DNA of 32,408 bases, taken from contig DSAX01000111.1 of NCBI GenBank assembly GCA_011046235.1, positions 1-32,408 of the forward strand, written 5' to 3'. Source of the DNA: Methanobacteriota archaeon. GTDB lineage: Archaea > Thermoplasmatota > Thermoplasmata > UBA10834 > DTMW01. Made by a program: the position numbers and the translations under genes. How positions within the stretch are numbered: the stretch's first letter is position 1; every line of letters starts with the position of its first letter. Below, one piece after another: positions 9,951-19,866 of this stretch. The notes beneath the pieces are model-generated. The model had not been told where the DNA came from, searched no databases, and was given only the letters and a program-made list of their open reading frames with translations.

Positions 9951-10762
9951 TCCTCCTTCTCAGCGACATCATCGGCTTCCTTTTTCTTCGCCTTCTCGGC
10001 CTTCTCCTCGGGCTCTGGCGCCTTCTCATCGGGCTTGGAAACCGGTTCTTCTTCCTTCTCGTCTTTGCCCTCTTCAACGTCCGCCGAGGTCTCAGCGATG
10101 TCTTGGTCGGCCGGCGAATCGGCATCGCTCATCTGTTCCTTGGGGAGCTCCTTTTTCTTCTCGGGTTCTCTATGCTCCTCCTTTTTCTTATCCCGCTCTC
10201 TTGCGGCCTGCTCCTTCTCGAGCTCGACCGCCTCTTTCGGCTTGGGATGTACGGGATGGAGATCGTCTGATATCGGCGATTTCTCCGTGAAACTGATGAT
10301 GTTCTCGTCCGTCCTGGTCACGATATAGCCGGGAACGGTCACTTTCCTCTCTCCGATCGCAATGTGTCCGTGGACGATGAACTGTCTTGCCTGGCCGTGG
10401 GTATATGCAAGTCCCTTCTGGAAAACCATCGTCTGAAATCTCCTGGTGAGGATGTCCTCGACGCCGAGAGATAGGATGTCGTTGAGGGTCGCGCCCTCCA
10501 TCGGCAGAAGCCCCAGCCTGCCACATTTCCTTAAAAGCTGTTCGGTCTCCTTCTCCGCCTGCGCGTCTCCCAGCCTCAGCCTTGCCTGCAGATCCCTGCT
10601 CCGTGTCCTGAGGGACCTGAGCATCGACTGCACCTTCCAAAGCTCTCTCTTGTTCTTGAGACCGTAGCGCTTGACCAGGTCGCGCTCCTGCTTGATCCTC
10701 TCTCCCTGCCAGGGATGCGATGGTGTGTCATATTTTCGTCTGGAGAACTTCGGATCACCCAT
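9947..10762 (-). CDS. rps4: 30S ribosomal protein S4 (uS4) with long charged C-terminal tail
   Basis: 'LRRLGL'-type uS4 core with S4 RNA-binding region '[45 protein letters not shown]'; ~90 aa K/E/D/P-rich extension. Confidence 0.93.
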   Translation of the reverse strand: MGDPKFSRRKYDTPSHPWQGERIKQERDLVKRYGLKNKRELWKVQSMLRSLRTRSRDLQARLRLGDAQAEKETEQLLRKCGRLGLLPMEGATLNDILSLGVEDILTRRFQTMVFQKGLAYTHGQARQFIVHGHIAIGERKVTVPGYIVTRTDENIISFTEKSPISDDLHPVHPKPKEAVELEKEQAARERDKKKEEHREPEKKKELPKEQMSDADSPADQDIAETSADVEEGKDEKEEEPVSKPDEKAPEPEEKAEKAKKKEADDVAEKED

Positions 10763-10766
10763 TCAT

Positions 10767-11336
10767 TCACCCCTTGGTCGTCGGAGCCTGTCCAGGGACA
10801 CCTTTCTTTCTTATGACGCCCATCTGAAGCCCGGTTCTTCCGTTCGCCTTCGTTCTCTGTCCGCGGACCTTCTGTCCCTGCTCGTGGCGGACGCCCCTGT
10901 AACACCTAATCATCTTCATCCGGTTGATGTCGTCCCTGTTTGTGAGTTCGAGGTCGACATCGACTATGTGCAGGTCATCTCCAGTCTCCCAGTCGCGCTT
11001 GCGGTTCACCATCCACTCAGGCGCATGCTCAGAAAAGCCGGTGACGTGCTCCTCGATATTCGCAATGGAGTCGTCGTCCAAAGTTCCCAGCTTGATCTTG
11101 GGATCTATTTCCACGAGCTTGGAGATCGCTTGTGCGGAGCGGAGTCCTATACCCCTTATATTGGTCAGTCCGACCAGCAGCGATTTCTCGCCGTCAATGT
11201 CAGTATTGACTATCCTGACTATGAACTTGAAATCCTCGTCCTTGGAGGATGCGTCCTTCTTCTTTTCCTCGGGAGCCTCGCCCGGATTCTCTGGAGAGCC
11301 ATCTTTCAAATACAAACCTCCGAAGTGATTCGCCAC
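10767..11336 (-). CDS. rps13: 30S ribosomal protein S13 (uS13)
   Basis: 'TDIDGEKSLLVGLTNIRGIGLRSAQAI...GVRHEQGQKVRGQRTKANGRTG'. The track start is GTG; an internal GGAGG followed by TTG (about 11309) is an alternative start. Confidence 0.92.
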   Translation of the reverse strand: MANHFGGLYLKDGSPENPGEAPEEKKKDASSKDEDFKFIVRIVNTDIDGEKSLLVGLTNIRGIGLRSAQAISKLVEIDPKIKLGTLDDDSIANIEEHVTGFSEHAPEWMVNRKRDWETGDDLHIVDVDLELTNRDDINRMKMIRCYRGVRHEQGQKVRGQRTKANGRTGLQMGVIRKKGVPGQAPTTKG

Positions 11337-11732
11337 CGGGTATCTCGAAACCGAAATCCAGCGGAAGCATTGAAAGCTTGATGTAGAAGCTCCAAAATGC
11401 TATTCTATATAAAAGCGTTTTGGTCGTTTGGATTGACGTAGATCATGTCCCAGATATCTAAAAAAAGCCTTGAAAATAACCGTCCCTAATTATTATATTG
11501 ATTAAGCTATAATCTCCGACCGAGATGGATATCCTGCTCTTACGTTTGATGCTGGATTTGCATTTTTGATGTCAGCTGGCTATCGCCATTGTCGCAATAA
11601 ATCATGGCTATCGGATTCGCAATCGATGGGACCGGTTTACTGGAATAGTGGGACAATAGCCCAATCAAACTGAAAAATTGTCTAGCAAGCAGGATTAAAT
11701 ATTGAATTTGCACACTGTTCCATTTTGAGAGT

Positions 11733-12380
11733 TTGATCGGCAAACCACTGCATTTTACAGAATTCAGAAATTTTCTGAAGAAGAGGTATACCAATGTACC
11801 AGCTAATAATTATGAAAAGATCATTTTGGATGTCCTCAAGGTCCAGCAAGATCTGGGCGCGGTGGGCAAACCTCTGAGCGCTGTCATGAACGACCTGATG
11901 AGGCTGATCTACCGCCGATTCGAATTCAAGGAGATATGTATAGGCCTGCGGGGCCCCAGGGATGGAAAATTGAGATACAAATACTTCCTGGGAATCACGG
12001 GCACAGCGAGGAGTCAATTGGAGAAATTCGAATACACCCAGGAGGAGTTTTTCGACGAGAAGAAGAACCCCGGCCTCTGGATTTCACAGTTGACAAAGTT
12101 CTTCATCTCCGGGGAGGGCGAGTACGAGACGTGGGAGAGGGGCTCTTTCAACAGGCCGCTGATCATCAAAGCCACGAGGGACAACATAGACGAGGACCGC
12201 GAGGGCGACTACATCGATGTCCACATCTTCGGCAAGAAGAAGAAGCTATTGGGCTGGATCGAGCTCTCGCACACGAGCAGCGGCAAGATACCATCGCCCG
12301 ATAGCATCAGATGGATAGAGTTGATTGCCGGGATGCTCGCCCCCATCCTTCAATCGGAGGATGAGGGCTGCAGAAGATAG
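11733..12380 (+). CDS. hypothetical protein, possibly GAF-like
   Basis: 215 aa; 'EKIILDVLKVQQDLGAVGKPLSAVMNDLMRLIYRRFEFKEICIGL...LGWIELSHTSSGKIPSPDSIRWIELIAGMLAPIL' pattern resembles GAF sensors; weak. Confidence 0.55.
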   Translation: MIGKPLHFTEFRNFLKKRYTNVPANNYEKIILDVLKVQQDLGAVGKPLSAVMNDLMRLIYRRFEFKEICIGLRGPRDGKLRYKYFLGITGTARSQLEKFEYTQEEFFDEKKNPGLWISQLTKFFISGEGEYETWERGSFNRPLIIKATRDNIDEDREGDYIDVHIFGKKKKLLGWIELSHTSSGKIPSPDSIRWIELIAGMLAPILQSEDEGCRR

Positions 12381-12425
12381 ACTGGCAGACGGTCGGATTC
12401 CCTCTATTGCCTTTCTTGAAGACTT

Positions 12426-13619
12426 CTATTTCATCTTCGTGAACGCCAGGACGGCGAAGGCTGGCGCCGCGAGCAGGATTGTCAGAGATATGTCTATTCC
12501 AGCCAACAGTATCAGGAATACCATCGCCGCGCCGACCCCGGTCCCGAGGTTTATCATGAACTCCCTTATGGCGACCCCTCGTTTCCTCTCGCTCTCCAAC
12601 CTCTCCCCGACCTCAATGAACAGGAAAGACGGGATAATCGCCATCGACAGGTAGGCGATGCTCATGAGGGTGACGAAGCTCGCGAGATCGTTCAGCAGAG
12701 CGAGATGGAAAACCACGATCGCCGCGCCGATCGCGCTTGCCCTCAGGATCGTCCCCCTCCGGCCGATTCTGTCGGTCAGGTAGCCCAAAATGACGGTCAT
12801 TATCGCCCCGGCAAAGGCGAACAGGGAAAGCGCGCCTCCGGAAGAGAGCTCGGAATCGGTCAGCAGGAAGATCATTACAGGCGCATAGACCAGGATCACC
12901 CCTTCTTCTATTCCCTCGGAGATCAGGGAAGCTGAGAGCGGGCGACCGACACCCCTGAGGTCAAGATCCAGCTGCGGAAAGCCCTCGAGCTTGACCTTGA
13001 CGTATCTCAGCAGCTCCGGAATGATTATCCTCTCCCTGAGCTCCCTCGTCACTTTGAATATCCTGATTAGCAGCATGTCGGCTATGAGGATGCAGATCGC
13101 GGTCAGGAAGAGGAAGTCATACCCGATGGAGTGGATGACTATCCCACCGATGGACGGTCCCAGCACGCCGATGAACGGAAAGATCAGGAAATATACGCCG
13201 ACCGCTGTCCCGCGCTTCTTAGGCGATGTGATGTGCAGCACGAGTGAGTTGTAGGGTATCCAGAACAGTGCCAGGTACACACTGAAAAGCAGGGGCGGGA
13301 CGATGAGCAAGAGCGCATCATCCAGAAAAATGAAGGAAATGTAGTACCCGCAGAGGACCGCGAGCGCGGTCTGCATGGCTATATGGAAGTGCTTCACGAT
13401 CGTCCTGCTGATCATCGCGATTATGCCCGCGGAAGCGAAGCCAATGATGCCCATGAATATCGCGCAATCGGCGGGACTATATCCGTTCCGGAGCAGGTAG
13501 ATGAGCGCGAACGCGTTGGCGACCGTATTGGCCAACGCGATCATTATCTTGACGATCAGCAGCGGTAGGTACCTGTGCGTGACGCTGAGCAGTGTGGTCT
13601 TAAAACCGGTCCCGATCAT
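12426..13619 (-). CDS. MFS-type transporter
   Basis: 397 aa, ~12 hydrophobic segments; MFS-like 'GYLTDRIGRRGTILR' motif. Confidence 0.8.
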   Translation of the reverse strand: MIGTGFKTTLLSVTHRYLPLLIVKIMIALANTVANAFALIYLLRNGYSPADCAIFMGIIGFASAGIIAMISRTIVKHFHIAMQTALAVLCGYYISFIFLDDALLLIVPPLLFSVYLALFWIPYNSLVLHITSPKKRGTAVGVYFLIFPFIGVLGPSIGGIVIHSIGYDFLFLTAICILIADMLLIRIFKVTRELRERIIIPELLRYVKVKLEGFPQLDLDLRGVGRPLSASLISEGIEEGVILVYAPVMIFLLTDSELSSGGALSLFAFAGAIMTVILGYLTDRIGRRGTILRASAIGAAIVVFHLALLNDLASFVTLMSIAYLSMAIIPSFLFIEVGERLESERKRGVAIREFMINLGTGVGAAMVFLILLAGIDISLTILLAAPAFAVLAFTKMK

Positions 13620-13699
13620 TCAAATCTCCACTTTGGCAGACGCAAGAAACATGTGCACGAATTAGAAAATTGCTCTCCGACATTCAACGGGCGTCCTTA

Positions 13700-14278
13700 T
13701 CAGTGTCCTCCGATGAGCAACAGTATTATCGCCGTCGCCAGTCCCGCGACCACGAATCTCAGACCCGTGTAAATGATGGTCTCCTTGATCAAGCTGCCGA
13801 GGTAGACGCCCATCACGAACAGGAACAGGAGAGTCACGAATATCGCCACCGGCATGGCCTCCTCGGGCTCCATGAAGAAGAACGGGAGCAGCGGGACGAA
13901 GGCTGCGAGCAGAGGGGCGATGCCGTGAACGATCGCGCTTGCGTAGTTTCCGAACCTCATCGCATCCTTCCGCGTCCCCTCGATATGGGACAGCATCGCC
14001 CTTTCCAGGTCCAGATGCCTCAGGGAGGATTCGATCCTCTCGGCCTCGAACGCTCCGACGGCTGAGCTCACGCCGAGCGCGATGCCCGCAGAGACACCGG
14101 CCGCCAGTATCAGCTCCTTGGAAAACACGTTAACGGTATACGCTCCGACGATGATCCCCAGAATAGTGAGCGCGCCATCGAAAGCCCCGATAACGAAATA
14201 CCGCCTGGCAATGGGCAGAACGTTGCTGATCTCAATGGCCAGCTTAACCCGGCTCTTGAGTTGTCCAAGGCCTTGCAT
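13700..14278 (-). CDS. VIT1/CCC1-family membrane protein
   Basis: 'FVIGAFDGALTILGIIVGAYT...GVSAGIALGVSSAVGAFEAERIE' VIT1-like first helices. Confidence 0.75.
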   Translation of the reverse strand: MQGLGQLKSRVKLAIEISNVLPIARRYFVIGAFDGALTILGIIVGAYTVNVFSKELILAAGVSAGIALGVSSAVGAFEAERIESSLRHLDLERAMLSHIEGTRKDAMRFGNYASAIVHGIAPLLAAFVPLLPFFFMEPEEAMPVAIFVTLLFLFVMGVYLGSLIKETIIYTGLRFVVAGLATAIILLLIGGH

Positions 14279-14279
14279 A

Positions 14280-16979
14280 TTAGCTCTTTCCCGTCGATTT
14301 CACAATCTTCGCGATCTCATCGACCGCTATCTCTATAGCTTCCTCCGATTTAGAAGCATGCGGTCCGCCACCCTGCGCGAAGTCGGGCTTTCCGCCCCCG
14401 CTGCCGCCGACCCTATCCAGGGTCCTGCGCAGCACCTCCGAGCAGTCGATGTCCACATCGTCGCTCCTGGCGATCACCATCTTCATGCCATGAGATCCGG
14501 AGACGAGCACTGCCACCGTGTTCTCCCTGGAGATCAGCTCCTTGGCCATCTGAACCAGGTCCCTCAGGTCCACATGCCTGATGTGGCTTATGACATTGAC
14601 GTCGCCGACGCTCTTGGCTTCCTGAGGCGCCGTTACGCCCGTGACCAGCTCCTTCCTGAGCTTCTCGTTGTCCTTGTAGAGCGTCTTCATATCGGACAGC
14701 AGCTTCTCAATTGATGGGATGACGCGCTCGACCGGCGAGTTCAGCAGCTGTGCCGCATCCCGCACGGCGTGCCCCATTTTCTGCATCTGCTCCACCGCGG
14801 CCATTCCGGCAGCGAACTCCAATCTTATGACCCCGTCCTGGATGCGCTTCGCACCGAGGATCTTGATCGCCCCCACCTCGGAGGTGTTCTTGCAGTGGGT
14901 CCCTCCGCAGGCCTCCACGTCCAGCCCCTCGATGTTAACCACGCGTATCTCCTTGCCGGGGACGGCCCCTCCCTGGTATAGCCTGAAGCCGTAACGCTTC
15001 TCGGCCTGATTCCTCTCAATGAACCTCGATGTGACCTTGAGCGCGTCGAGCACGGCCTGGTTAGACTCCGCCTCGATCGTATCCAGCTGATCCCTGGAGA
15101 GATCGGCGAAGTGGGTGATGTCGAGCCTCGCTGAGTCCACGGATTTGTTTGCCCCGGTCTGCCAGATATGGTTGCCCAGGAGCCGGCGACAGACGCCGTT
15201 CACGATATGTGTCGCTGTGTGATGTCGCATCAACCTTCTCCTCCGGTCCCAGTCCACCATGCAGGTGATGTTCTTACCGTCCTTCGCGGTCACTGGGCCG
15301 TCGATGAAGTGGATTACAATGTTCCCGATCTTCTCCGCGCGGGACATCCTCATGTCCCCTATGAAGCCGGTATCGGACTCCTGCCCTCCGCTCTCCGCGT
15401 AGAAGTAGGTCTTGTCGAGGATTATCATATCCCGCTCAATCCCGATCACCTTCGCCCTGAACTTCTGCTTGTACGGGTCTTTGTAGAATGCGAGGTTCGT
15501 GGCTGGATAGCCCTTTGACAGCTTCTCCTCCTCGGGTTCCGGGCGCTCCTCGCCTCCGGTCTCGTGCTTCTGCGAGACCTTGATGTAGAAGTCGTCCGGT
15601 ATCTCGACCTCGGAGTCGGCGAACTCCTGCACCATATCGGGCGTCAGCCCGTGGGAGTCGTAGAGCTCTATGAGCTCATCGACGGATATCGCCTTCGTCT
15701 CCTTTCCTCGGTTTGCTTCGATCCTCGAGACGATCGCCTTGCCCCTGGAAAGCGTATCCGAGTACCTTTCCTCCTCGACATCGACGAGTATCTGAATGTC
15801 CTCTCGGTTCTCCTCGAACTCGGGAAAATCCTTCTGGAGATAGTCCATCTGCCATCCGACGATCTCGGAGAGCGGCATGGACAGTGCCAGCCGTTTGAGC
15901 GCCCTGAGCGCGCGCCTTATCAGCAGCCTCGCGAAGTACCCCCTTCTCACGTTCGACGGGACTACCCCATCGTTCAAAAGGAACGCGAGGGCGCGCGTGT
16001 GATCGCATATGTTGTACGCGTTCTCGAGCGGCTCGACATGCCTCAGCAGCTCCTCCACGGACATTCCCAGCCTGTCCGCGGTGTTCTTCCTGAGCTGCCG
16101 CAGGTCGAGCGCGGTCTCGAGCTTCATCAGCCCAGCCACCTTCGAATATTCTCCGAGGACCTGGGAGTCCATCCTGATGTCCACCTCCCTCTCCAGCTTC
16201 TGCAGCACATCCCCGAACATGGCGTCGTATGCGGTGGGCGTGCCCTGGGAGAGCCATGTCAGGCGCTCCAGGCCGTAACCCGTGTCCACGACCTTCATGG
16301 CCATCGGCGAGCGCTTCCCGTTCTCCACCTGGTACTGCATGAAGACGAGCGTCGCGGCCTCGACCCCTCCGACCTCCACTTCCAGGCAGGGGCCGGCGTT
16401 TCCGCCTCCCTCCCACCAGGCCTCCGCGAAGCGAATCTCCTTGGGATCCACGCCCTGCTCCCTAACGAAAAACTCGAAGCATAGCTCGGTCGTCCTGTCG
16501 GTCCAATATACCTGGTTCTTCTCGCTGTTGAAAACGTGATGGGCCATCATCTCGAACATGGTAAGGTGCGAGCCGGTCCTTCCGACATTGTCGATGTCGT
16601 TGAACCGGATGCAGGTCTGTGAAATCGCGAGCGGGTTGGCCGGCGGATCAACGACCCCTTTGATCACCCAGGGCTGGAACCCGTATATGCTCGCCTGGGT
16701 GAAGAAGACGTCGTCCCTCCAGCGGGCCGTGATCGGGTATCTCGAGATCCGTGTGTGGTCCCTCTTTTCCAGAAAGCTCAGGAAGCTCTCCCTCATATCG
16801 TGCAGCTGGAGCTTCTCCTTGAACAGGGGCCGGCCTATGAAGGAGTACTCCACGCACGGGCTCTCACCGCACAGCTCCTCGTCCCCCAGCGTCCAGAAGT
16901 ATCGTCCACAGTTGGCGCATTTGACCCTTCTGAATCCCTTGTCGGCGAAGAACTCCAATTTTAATTCGTCTTCCTGCAT
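14280..16979 (-). CDS. alaS: alanyl-tRNA synthetase (archaeal type)
   Basis: Probable start MQEDELKLEFFADKGF (ATG at 16979; track ORF opens at 17054). Editing-domain motifs 'RHHTATHIVNG', 'VEACGGTHCKNTSEVG'. Confidence 0.95.
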   Translation of the reverse strand: MQEDELKLEFFADKGFRRVKCANCGRYFWTLGDEELCGESPCVEYSFIGRPLFKEKLQLHDMRESFLSFLEKRDHTRISRYPITARWRDDVFFTQASIYGFQPWVIKGVVDPPANPLAISQTCIRFNDIDNVGRTGSHLTMFEMMAHHVFNSEKNQVYWTDRTTELCFEFFVREQGVDPKEIRFAEAWWEGGGNAGPCLEVEVGGVEAATLVFMQYQVENGKRSPMAMKVVDTGYGLERLTWLSQGTPTAYDAMFGDVLQKLEREVDIRMDSQVLGEYSKVAGLMKLETALDLRQLRKNTADRLGMSVEELLRHVEPLENAYNICDHTRALAFLLNDGVVPSNVRRGYFARLLIRRALRALKRLALSMPLSEIVGWQMDYLQKDFPEFEENREDIQILVDVEEERYSDTLSRGKAIVSRIEANRGKETKAISVDELIELYDSHGLTPDMVQEFADSEVEIPDDFYIKVSQKHETGGEERPEPEEEKLSKGYPATNLAFYKDPYKQKFRAKVIGIERDMIILDKTYFYAESGGQESDTGFIGDMRMSRAEKIGNIVIHFIDGPVTAKDGKNITCMVDWDRRRRLMRHHTATHIVNGVCRRLLGNHIWQTGANKSVDSARLDITHFADLSRDQLDTIEAESNQAVLDALKVTSRFIERNQAEKRYGFRLYQGGAVPGKEIRVVNIEGLDVEACGGTHCKNTSEVGAIKILGAKRIQDGVIRLEFAAGMAAVEQMQKMGHAVRDAAQLLNSPVERVIPSIEKLLSDMKTLYKDNEKLRKELVTGVTAPQEAKSVGDVNVISHIRHVDLRDLVQMAKELISRENTVAVLVSGSHGMKMVIARSDDVDIDCSEVLRRTLDRVGGSGGGKPDFAQGGGPHASKSEEAIEIAVDEIAKIVKSTGKS

Positions 16980-17113
16980 GACGGCGGTAGATTGGGGGAC
17001 TGTTTTATAAATCATTTGGATAGAGCCAAAAAGTCCAGAATCCGGGTCGTTCACATATTCGCCGATCCCGCCTCAATCCGGATAAGTTCGCGCGCCCATT
17101 CATCGAGTCGACC

Positions 17114-18232
17114 ATGGCAAGAGTCGGAATTGCCGAACTTCCGCTGCACGGGGGCAAGGCCCCCAGATGGCTGTTCACGCGCATGGTGGACCTCGCAGAG
17201 GCGATACTGACGGTCACCGTCGACGAGATCGGAAGCCGAGAGGCTCTCAAGCGTTTCTCCGACCCCTTTTGGTTCCAGGCGTTCAGCTGCGTGCTTGGAT
17301 TCGATTGGCACAGCTCCGGAACCACTACAGTTACCTGCGGCGCGGTGAAGGAGGCGCTGCTGTCGGCCGACCTGGGCATTTCCGCCGTCGGAGGCAAGGG
17401 AGGAGTCTCGAGACGGGTGGGCACGGAGCTGGGATCTATCTGCGAGGAGCGGTCGATCCCGCATGATGTGGAACGGAAGGTCTTGCGCGCAAGCAGGCTC
17501 TCCGCGAAGGTCGACAGTTCGGCCCTCCAGGACGGGCACCAGCTGTACCACCATTCCCTGCTCTTCGACAACGGCGGCAACTGGGCCGTTGTCCAGCAGG
17601 GGATGAACGAGGCGTCCGGCTTTGCCAGAAGATACCACTGGTCCTCGGACGGGCTGGATTGCTTCTGCGAGGAGCCGCACTCCTCCATCCTCGGGGAGAG
17701 GATGGATAGGGTCTTGGACCTCACATCGAGGTCTAGCTCGGAAGCAAGGAAGGTGTGCTGCGAGCTTGCCGGGGAGGACCCCAGGCGTACCTCGGAGGTG
17801 GTCAGGGCGGCATCCAGGGGCTGCCAGAGGAGCATACTGGAATGGACGCCGCAGGGGGAGAGCGTACCATCCGTGCTGAGCATGCCGAAGAGGATCAACT
17901 GGAAAGTCCTGAGGAGCTGTTACGAGATACAGCCGACAGAGTTCGAAGAGCTGCTGTGCGTGGAAGGCGTCGGTCCCTCCACCGTCAGGGCGCTCGCCTA
18001 CGCGGCCGAGATCATATACGGGAAGGAGAGCAGCTGGAAGGACCCCGTGAAATTCTCCTTCGCCGTGGGCGGCAAGGATGGAGTGCCCTATCCCGTGGAC
18101 AAGCGCGCCATGGACAGGACCATTCAGATACTCCGTCAGGGGGCAGAGGAGGCGAAGATCGGGAACCGGGAGAAGCTGGCCGCGGTGGAGCGGCTGAGGC
18201 GGTTAGTCCCGCCCGACATCGAATGGAAATGA
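17114..18232 (+). CDS. DUF763 family protein
   Basis: 'RVGIAELPLHGGKAPRWLFTRMVDLAEAI...HHSLLFDNGGNWAVVQQGMNEASGFARRYHW' characteristic of DUF763. Confidence 0.85.
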   Translation: MARVGIAELPLHGGKAPRWLFTRMVDLAEAILTVTVDEIGSREALKRFSDPFWFQAFSCVLGFDWHSSGTTTVTCGAVKEALLSADLGISAVGGKGGVSRRVGTELGSICEERSIPHDVERKVLRASRLSAKVDSSALQDGHQLYHHSLLFDNGGNWAVVQQGMNEASGFARRYHWSSDGLDCFCEEPHSSILGERMDRVLDLTSRSSSEARKVCCELAGEDPRRTSEVVRAASRGCQRSILEWTPQGESVPSVLSMPKRINWKVLRSCYEIQPTEFEELLCVEGVGPSTVRALAYAAEIIYGKESSWKDPVKFSFAVGGKDGVPYPVDKRAMDRTIQILRQGAEEAKIGNREKLAAVERLRRLVPPDIEWK

Positions 18233-18284
18233 GCCATTCTTTCAAAAGATAAATACAGCATTCTTCCATTAGCGACCGCTGCAT

Positions 18285-18908
18285 ATGACTGTAATCAGGG
18301 AAAAACAGAATGCGGGCACGGATACCCTCGGCGGCGAGAAGGGGCGGTACATTCGCAGGCTAGCCCATGGTATGATCATGATCGCCGCTGCCTACTACTA
18401 CTTTCCAGACGAGCTTCCCGTAACAGGTCTTCCGAAATGGACACTGGCACCCGCAGCTGTGGCGATTGTGCTGATCGCAGAAAGAGTGCGGATCAAACGG
18501 AGCATGTACGTTCCCGGCATGCGACCGCATGAGATGAAGCGATTGGGCAGTTACACATACGCGGTCATCGGAGCCGCCCTCGTCGTGCTCATTGCCCCTG
18601 CCGAGGTGGGCGTTCCGTCGATAATCGCAATGGCCTGGGCCGACCCAGTTGCGGGCGAGATCAGGAACCGCGGGCGATCGGAGCTCTCGGCCGCTATCCT
18701 TTCAGGAGCGACCTATGCCGTGATCTTTCTGACGATTGCCGCCCTCATCGAGCTGGATCCGGTGACCGCCTTGATTCTTGCGGCATGCCTTACGCCCGTG
18801 GCAGTAGCTTCCGAATCGTTCGACATAGTCGGGCTGGATGACGACTTCACGATGCTGTTCTTCCCGGCTGCAGTTGGCGCGTTACTCTGGATGCTGTTCC
18901 TTCAGTGA
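18285..18908 (+). CDS. integral membrane protein, possibly dolichol kinase/CDP-archaeol-synthase-like
   Basis: 207 aa, multiple TM segments; 'MAWADPVAGEIRNRG' resembles the conserved loop of polyprenol kinase/cytidylyltransferase-like proteins; weak. Confidence 0.5.
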   Translation: MTVIREKQNAGTDTLGGEKGRYIRRLAHGMIMIAAAYYYFPDELPVTGLPKWTLAPAAVAIVLIAERVRIKRSMYVPGMRPHEMKRLGSYTYAVIGAALVVLIAPAEVGVPSIIAMAWADPVAGEIRNRGRSELSAAILSGATYAVIFLTIAALIELDPVTALILAACLTPVAVASESFDIVGLDDDFTMLFFPAAVGALLWMLFLQ

Positions 18909-18989
18909 AATATCCACTTCACAACAATTATTTGTCGGAAAGCCGTTATCGCCTTCGATTTTGCATATTGCGGTGGGAGGCCGGACTCG

Positions 18990-19784
18990 ATGTTCAGGTC
19001 GAGGAAGGGACGCAACGACAAGACGATCGCCGAGATCGAGGATGCCGCCTGGAAGCTCGGCCTCGAGGTGGGGGAGAGAGGTCATCTCGAGGGCGTGGGC
19101 TGGGTCAAGAGCGAGCTGAGGGACATCGAGCGCAAGGCCCAGGAGCTCGGAGTTCTGGAGATCGTCCGGGAGAAGTACGAGACGGCCAAGCGCGAGGGGA
19201 AAAAGAGACGGAAGCTGCTCTCACAATCCACCAGCCAGGCCAAAAAGGAGGCGGAGCGTAAAAGACCTTTTGGGAGCGATCTCTATTCCAAGCGGAGTAG
19301 CTCACCATCTGCAGAATCGGGCGAGGACATCGTCATAGAGCGGGTCTCCGTCAGGCAGGGCATTCAGGGAATGATCACGCTAATGAAGATAGCCCAGAAG
19401 AATCCGGAGCTGAGGAAGAAGCTCAACCACTTGTTCGCCGGGATGTCCGACATACACGACAAGCTCGGCTCATTGGAGCCGGAGGATGATCCCAGGAAGA
19501 CGCTCGAGAAGGCGATGCAGCTGCTATTGGAGCTCGGATGGCTCGAGTCATATGATATAAAGAGCTTTGAAGCGGAGAGAGAGGAGATCAAGCTCGAGGC
19601 AACCTCTGAGTTCGCAAGGATGTTCGGGGTGGCAGGGGCTCCAATCTGTCAGCCGATTTGTAACGTATTGGAAACAATAGGCGGAAAGTGCTTCGGCAAG
19701 CCGATGGTCGCCGTCGAGGATAATTGCATGGCGAACGGGAACCGGGTCTGCATCTTCCGGCTGCTGCCGAGGGGCAGGCAATAG
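18990..19784 (+). CDS. hypothetical protein with possible C-terminal V4R-like domain
   Basis: 264 aa; C-term 'CQPICNVLETIGGKCFGKPMVAVEDNCMANGNRVCIFRLLP' resembles the Cys-containing end of V4R domains; charged helical N-terminus. Confidence 0.5.
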   Translation: MFRSRKGRNDKTIAEIEDAAWKLGLEVGERGHLEGVGWVKSELRDIERKAQELGVLEIVREKYETAKREGKKRRKLLSQSTSQAKKEAERKRPFGSDLYSKRSSSPSAESGEDIVIERVSVRQGIQGMITLMKIAQKNPELRKKLNHLFAGMSDIHDKLGSLEPEDDPRKTLEKAMQLLLELGWLESYDIKSFEAEREEIKLEATSEFARMFGVAGAPICQPICNVLETIGGKCFGKPMVAVEDNCMANGNRVCIFRLLPRGRQ

Positions 19785-19827
19785 CTCCTGTGCACAGCTC
19801 ACGCTGATTATCCGTTATGTCGAAGGG

Positions 19828-19833
19828 AAAAAA
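19828..19833 (-). terminator. candidate oligo-T terminator downstream of 23S rRNA
   Basis: T6 on the minus strand (AAATTTTTTCCC) just past the 23S processing stem. Confidence 0.45.
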
Positions 19834-19835
19834 TT

Positions 19836-19866
19836 TCATACGCAATTAGATTAACGGCAGAGCCGC
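19836..19866 (-). other. 3' strand of predicted pre-23S BHB processing stem
   Basis: Sense GCGGCUCUGC-CGUU-AAU-CUAAUUGCGUAUGA pairs with 23542..23572 as helix / 4 bp / 3-nt bulges. Confidence 0.8.
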
